In this document: positions 6,129-8,183 of the stretch, piece after piece
Position numbering within the stretch: position 1 is the first letter of the stretch
How the letters are laid out: every line of letters begins with the position of its first letter
NCBI GenBank assembly: GCA_905210855.1
Contig: CAJLYL010000077.1
Coordinates: 1 to 8,183, forward strand
Direction: 5' to 3'
DNA length: 8,183 nucleotides
DNA from: an uncultured Clostridia bacterium
Lineage (GTDB): Bacteria; Bacillota; Clostridia; UMGS1810
Position numbers and translations under genes: made by a program
Notes under the pieces: model-generated
The model's database searches: none
The model's input: the letters and a program-made list of their open reading frames with translations, nothing else
Told to the model about the DNA's origin: nothing

Positions 6129-6973
6129 GGGTCGCGGCTTACTGCAGAGTATCCACGGGGAGTGACGAACAGCTTAATTCGCTCAAAAATCAAAAGGAGT
6201 TTTTTGAATCCTATGCGCGCCGCCAAGGGTATCAGCTTGTTGAGGTGTTTGCCGACCGCGGCATAAGCGGCAAGTGCTCCGCTAACCGTCCGCAGTTTCA
6301 AAAAATGCTCTCGGCCAGTGCCGCGCATGATTTTGATATGCTTCTTGTAAAGGATATAAGCCGTTTTGCGCGAAACACGGTTGATTTTTTAAACGGAATC
6401 AGGTTTCTCAAGTCAAACGGGGTGGAGGTGCGTTTTCTCTCGTCAAATCAGACGGTGCTCGGCGAGTCGGAATTTGTGCTCACCATGTTTGCCGCCCTTG
6501 CCCAGGAGGAATCGTATAATCTGTCCAAGAGGATAATTTTCGGCAAGCTGCAGGGCGCAAAGCACGGCAGACCGCCGAGCTGCGTCTACGGTTATGACCA
6601 CGGAGCCGGCTATGAATTCGCCATAAACAGGCGCGAGGCGGACACCGTGCGCATGATTTTTGAAATGTACTTAAACGGCGACGGCATACGGAAGATAGCG
6701 TCATATCTGAACAATGCCGGTATACCGTCCAAAAAGAACAGAAAATGGGAATTTAAGACTGTGCGCCGCATTTTGTCCAACGAGATATACACAGGCAGAA
6801 TTGTCAACAACAAGAGCGAGACTGTGGATTTCCTCAGCGGCGAGCGCAGGGAAGTGGAGACGGACAGACACATAATTAACATTAACGAGGGCTACCGCAT
6901 AATAAGCGATGAATTGTTCTGCTCTGTGAATAAAAAACTTGCCGCAAACGCTGTCACACACAGAAGTGGTTGA
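6125..6973 (+). CDS. Large serine recombinase (resolvase family), C-terminally truncated and probably with an N-terminal frameshift
   Basis: As read from GTG, 282 aa. The N-terminal catalytic domain (about 2-140) shows YCRVS with nucleophile Ser10, the D44-R45-G46-I-S-G loop, R55-P56-x-F58, and V-K-D-I-S-R80-F-A-R83-N84, so the active-site residues of serine integrases/resolvases are present. Residues about 150-245 match the recombinase DNA-binding domain (GYDH...AINRREADTVRMIFEMY...GIRKIASYLNNAGI...VRRILSNEIYTG). The frame then stops after KKLAANAVTHRSG, where relatives of roughly 450-550 aa continue into a zinc ribbon and coiled coil needed for integrase-type DNA binding and synapsis. The GTG has no ribosome site; the likely true start is ATG 6036 in another frame. 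Such enzymes serve integrative elements or sporulation and phase rearrangements, but no att sites or cargo are visible. Probably a remnant, unless the breaks are sequence errors. Confidence 0.85.
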   Translation: MRVAAYCRVSTGSDEQLNSLKNQKEFFESYARRQGYQLVEVFADRGISGKCSANRPQFQKMLSASAAHDFDMLLVKDISRFARNTVDFLNGIRFLKSNGVEVRFLSSNQTVLGESEFVLTMFAALAQEESYNLSKRIIFGKLQGAKHGRPPSCVYGYDHGAGYEFAINRREADTVRMIFEMYLNGDGIRKIASYLNNAGIPSKKNRKWEFKTVRRILSNEIYTGRIVNNKSETVDFLSGERREVETDRHIININEGYRIISDELFCSVNKKLAANAVTHRSG

Positions 6974-7346
6974 CCCCATCTGCCTTGCCGCAAAAGTGCT
7001 CGACAGCTGCGAGAATTGCTGCTGCTGCGGCGAGATGGATGTTTCGTCCATCCCGACAAACATCACCAGAGTGTTTGATGATGTGATTGTTGACCCCGAA
7101 TCGTGCAAGAGAGTGTATATTACTCTCGGTCTGTTCACAATTGTTCGTCTGCTGCGCGAGACTCAGCTTCTCATTCCGGTTATCGATTATTGCATACCGC
7201 AGAATGAGTGCGTATCTTCCACAGACAACAGCCCGTGCGATCTGTTCGACAGACTGCGTTTCCCGACGGATGAATTCTTCCCGCCCGAGAAACAGGCTTT
7301 TGATTCTCTTGAACCCGACAGACGCGATTGCTGCTGCGGAGACTGA
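6939..7346 (+). CDS. Cys-rich protein, possibly spore-coat/exosporium-like; 5' end probably missing
   Basis: The frame encodes 135 aa from TTG 6939 (or 127 from GTG 6966), with 13 Cys: a CENCCCCGEM cluster near the N-terminus, C-I-P-Q-N-E-C in the middle and a D-C-C-C-G-D tail. No signal peptide or membrane segment is seen. The body (VIVDPESCKRVYITLGLF, then LLIPVIDYCIPQNEC) has alternating beta-strand character and resembles, from memory, conserved Clostridia proteins with a VDPICxxxKVxDSC start, often thought to be spore-associated; this is not verified. Neither start has a ribosome site, there is no ATG, and its 5' end lies inside the truncated recombinase, so the original start was probably lost at a junction near 6945-6966. 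The conserved-looking start suggests only a few residues are missing. A strong hairpin follows. Confidence 0.65.
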   Translation: MPQTLSHTEVVDPICLAAKVLDSCENCCCCGEMDVSSIPTNITRVFDDVIVDPESCKRVYITLGLFTIVRLLRETQLLIPVIDYCIPQNECVSSTDNSPCDLFDRLRFPTDEFFPPEKQAFDSLEPDRRDCCCGD

Positions 7347-7361
7347 TTTGTTTCAAACCTC

Positions 7362-7398
7362 AAACAGGGAGCTGCCGTTTCGGCGGTTCCCTGTTTTT
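7362..7398. terminator. Intrinsic terminator between the convergent Cys-rich gene and mtnN
   Basis: A 16-bp uninterrupted stem (7362-7377 with 7381-7396, two G:U pairs when read on +) has a TTT loop. On the + strand it is followed by TTTTT, then GTATTTTT, and it starts 16 bases after the Cys-rich gene's stop. On the - strand it begins 9 bases past the mtnN stop and is followed by only TTTG, so it probably works best for the + strand but may act in both directions. Confidence 0.85.
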
Positions 7399-7404
7399 GT
7401 ATTT

Positions 7405-8100
7405 TTAATTATGCCATTTTTCAATAAACATCGAGCATATTTTAATGGATTTTTCCGCAGCGGTTTTGCAAAACGCGGTAAAATCCATATCGGATGAGCC
7501 GTCCGCATTGTCGGATATCACGCGGAGTATGCCGTAGGGCACTCCGTTTGCAAGCGCTGTGTGACCGATTGCGCCGCCTTCCATTTCTGCGGCGATTGCT
7601 CCGAATTTTTCCTGTATGCCTTTTTTTATTTTCACATCGCTTAAAAATCTGTCCGCCGTGGCTATTGTACCTTTTTTGACAACTCCGCCGTGCTCCGTTT
7701 CCGCGCACTCGGCAAGCAGGGAGGATATCTTTTCGTCACAGGGGATGTGCACCGTGTTTATGCCGCTTATGTAGCCGAGCGGCTCGCCCAGGGCGGTTGT
7801 GTCCATGTCATACTGCACGGAATCCGTGCCTATTGCCACATCGCATATGTTGAGTGCGGCGTCCGCTCCGCCGGCAACTCCTGTGTTTATGATTATCTCG
7901 GGCGAATAGTTGATTATCATAGTCTGCGCGCAGATTGCGGCGTTTACCTTTCCCGGGTTGCACTGCGCCGCCACGGTTTCCTTTCCGTGCAGAATTCCCT
8001 TGTAAAACTTCATGGACGATATTGTCTCGGCGGTCATGTTCTCCATCAGTGCGGCTATTCCGTCCACCTCTATCGCCATTGCTCCTATTATTCCTATCAT
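7405..8100 (-). CDS. mtnN: 5'-methylthioadenosine/S-adenosylhomocysteine nucleosidase
   Basis: A 231-aa cytoplasmic enzyme of the usual family length. It hydrolyses the N-glycosidic bond of methylthioadenosine and S-adenosylhomocysteine (and 5'-deoxyadenosine), releasing adenine and feeding methionine salvage; with LuxS, S-ribosylhomocysteine leads to AI-2. The sequence starts MIGIIGAMAIE with general base Glu11 (E. coli Glu12), has the N-T-G-V-A-G-G ribose/purine loop at 72-78, ATADRF at 147-152, the A-E-M-E-G segment with Met173 and Glu174, and the catalytic Asp197 in VISDNAD. All key residues are present, so it should be active. ATG 8098-8100 is preceded by AAGGAG at eight bases' distance. 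It is convergent with the Cys-rich gene and shares the hairpin between them. No link to the surface genes is implied. Confidence 0.96.
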   Translation of the reverse strand: MIGIIGAMAIEVDGIAALMENMTAETISSMKFYKGILHGKETVAAQCNPGKVNAAICAQTMIINYSPEIIINTGVAGGADAALNICDVAIGTDSVQYDMDTTALGEPLGYISGINTVHIPCDEKISSLLAECAETEHGGVVKKGTIATADRFLSDVKIKKGIQEKFGAIAAEMEGGAIGHTALANGVPYGILRVISDNADGSSDMDFTAFCKTAAEKSIKICSMFIEKWHN

Positions 8101-8108
8101 GGTCGATT

Positions 8109-8114
8109 CTCCTT
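8109..8114 (-). promoter_or_regulatory. Ribosome binding site of mtnN
   Basis: On the - strand AAGGAG lies eight bases upstream of the ATG at 8100, fixing the start at MIGIIGAMAIE, which also agrees with the family's N-terminus. Confidence 0.85.
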
Positions 8115-8126
8115 TTTAATAAATGC

Positions 8127-8183
8127 TTATCGGCTTGCGGTATGTGTTGTGTATCGGCTCGACACGCAGTCGCTACGGCTCTT
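8127..8183 (-). other. Unassigned right edge; possible 3' end of a gene upstream of mtnN
   Basis: On the - strand one frame is open from the window edge to a TAA at 8127-8129 (reading ...CVSSRYTTHTASR), which could be the tail of an off-window gene. A second frame gives a more natural-looking tail (VEPIHNTYRKPISIY, stop just before the ribosome site) but has a TAG about 8 bases inside the edge. The stretch is too short to decide, and no convincing promoter for mtnN is seen, so mtnN may be the distal gene of an operon. Confidence 0.25.

Noticed and set aside
5900..6130. An invertible promoter switch controlled by the recombinase next to the surface operon.
   Set aside because: The only inverted repeat seen is the terminator hairpin with a 4-base loop; there is no pair of separated inverted repeats flanking a promoter in the window.
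6981..7040. CENCCCCGEM in the Cys-rich frame as the zinc ribbon missing from the recombinase, displaced by a frameshift.
   Set aside because: The text around it (VDPICLAAKVLDSC before, VSSIPTNITRVFDDVIVD after) does not look like the recombinase zinc-ribbon and coiled-coil region, and the following 100 residues are beta-like rather than coiled coil.
7087..7679. + strand open frames over the 3' part of the Cys-rich gene and over mtnN.
   Set aside because: They are out-of-frame shadows; mtnN on the - strand has all catalytic residues and a proper ribosome site, and the Cys-rich frame fits better up to 7346.

Overview
The window looks like a fragment of a mid-GC Gram-positive genome, most likely a gut-type Clostridia (Oscillospirales-like) metagenomic contig. 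The evidence is an S-layer-homology (SLH) protein with a Gly/Ser linker, InlB-type B-repeats, strong AGGAGG-type ribosome sites, a Clostridia-style large serine recombinase, a Cys-rich protein of spore-coat-like character, and mixed AGA/ATA and GC-ending codons. I cannot name a species.

Left to right on the + strand: (1) a very long surface-protein gene, 5'-partial, running from the left edge to 4833. It has a Gly8-Thr4 linker, a MucBP-like domain, two B-repeats (GWY...YxxW), then more than 1,100 residues of acidic, helical, degenerate repeats. (2) Seventeen bases downstream, and probably in the same operon, a 374-aa secreted protein with three SLH modules, a (GGSS)n linker and a small helical C-terminal domain, followed by a strong intrinsic terminator (5990-6035). 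(3) A broken serine recombinase gene (6036/6125-6973). Its best start and ribosome site are in another frame, and its C-terminal zinc-ribbon/coiled-coil part is missing. (4) Overlapping its 3' end, a 5'-truncated-looking 135-aa Cys-rich protein (6939-7346) with CCCC and CCC runs, then a second strong hairpin. (5) Convergent on the - strand, an intact mtnN (MTA/SAH nucleosidase, 8100-7405).

The first two genes look like a co-transcribed cell-surface module. The SLH protein can bind the secondary cell-wall polymer; the long protein would project from the surface, and its own anchor, if any, lies off the left edge. The recombinase region shows signs of decay or rearrangement. Two frame breaks, at about 66 and at 6064-6067, would each be repaired by adding one G to a short G run, so sequencing or assembly error is a live alternative to real mutation. 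The first ~66 bases also differ in frame and codon composition from what follows. mtnN is ordinary housekeeping (methionine/SAM salvage, possibly AI-2 production). No CRISPR array, tRNA, rRNA or IS element is visible, and no gap longer than 300 bases lacks a gene. The most novel-looking content is the repeat region of the giant protein; its function is unknown.
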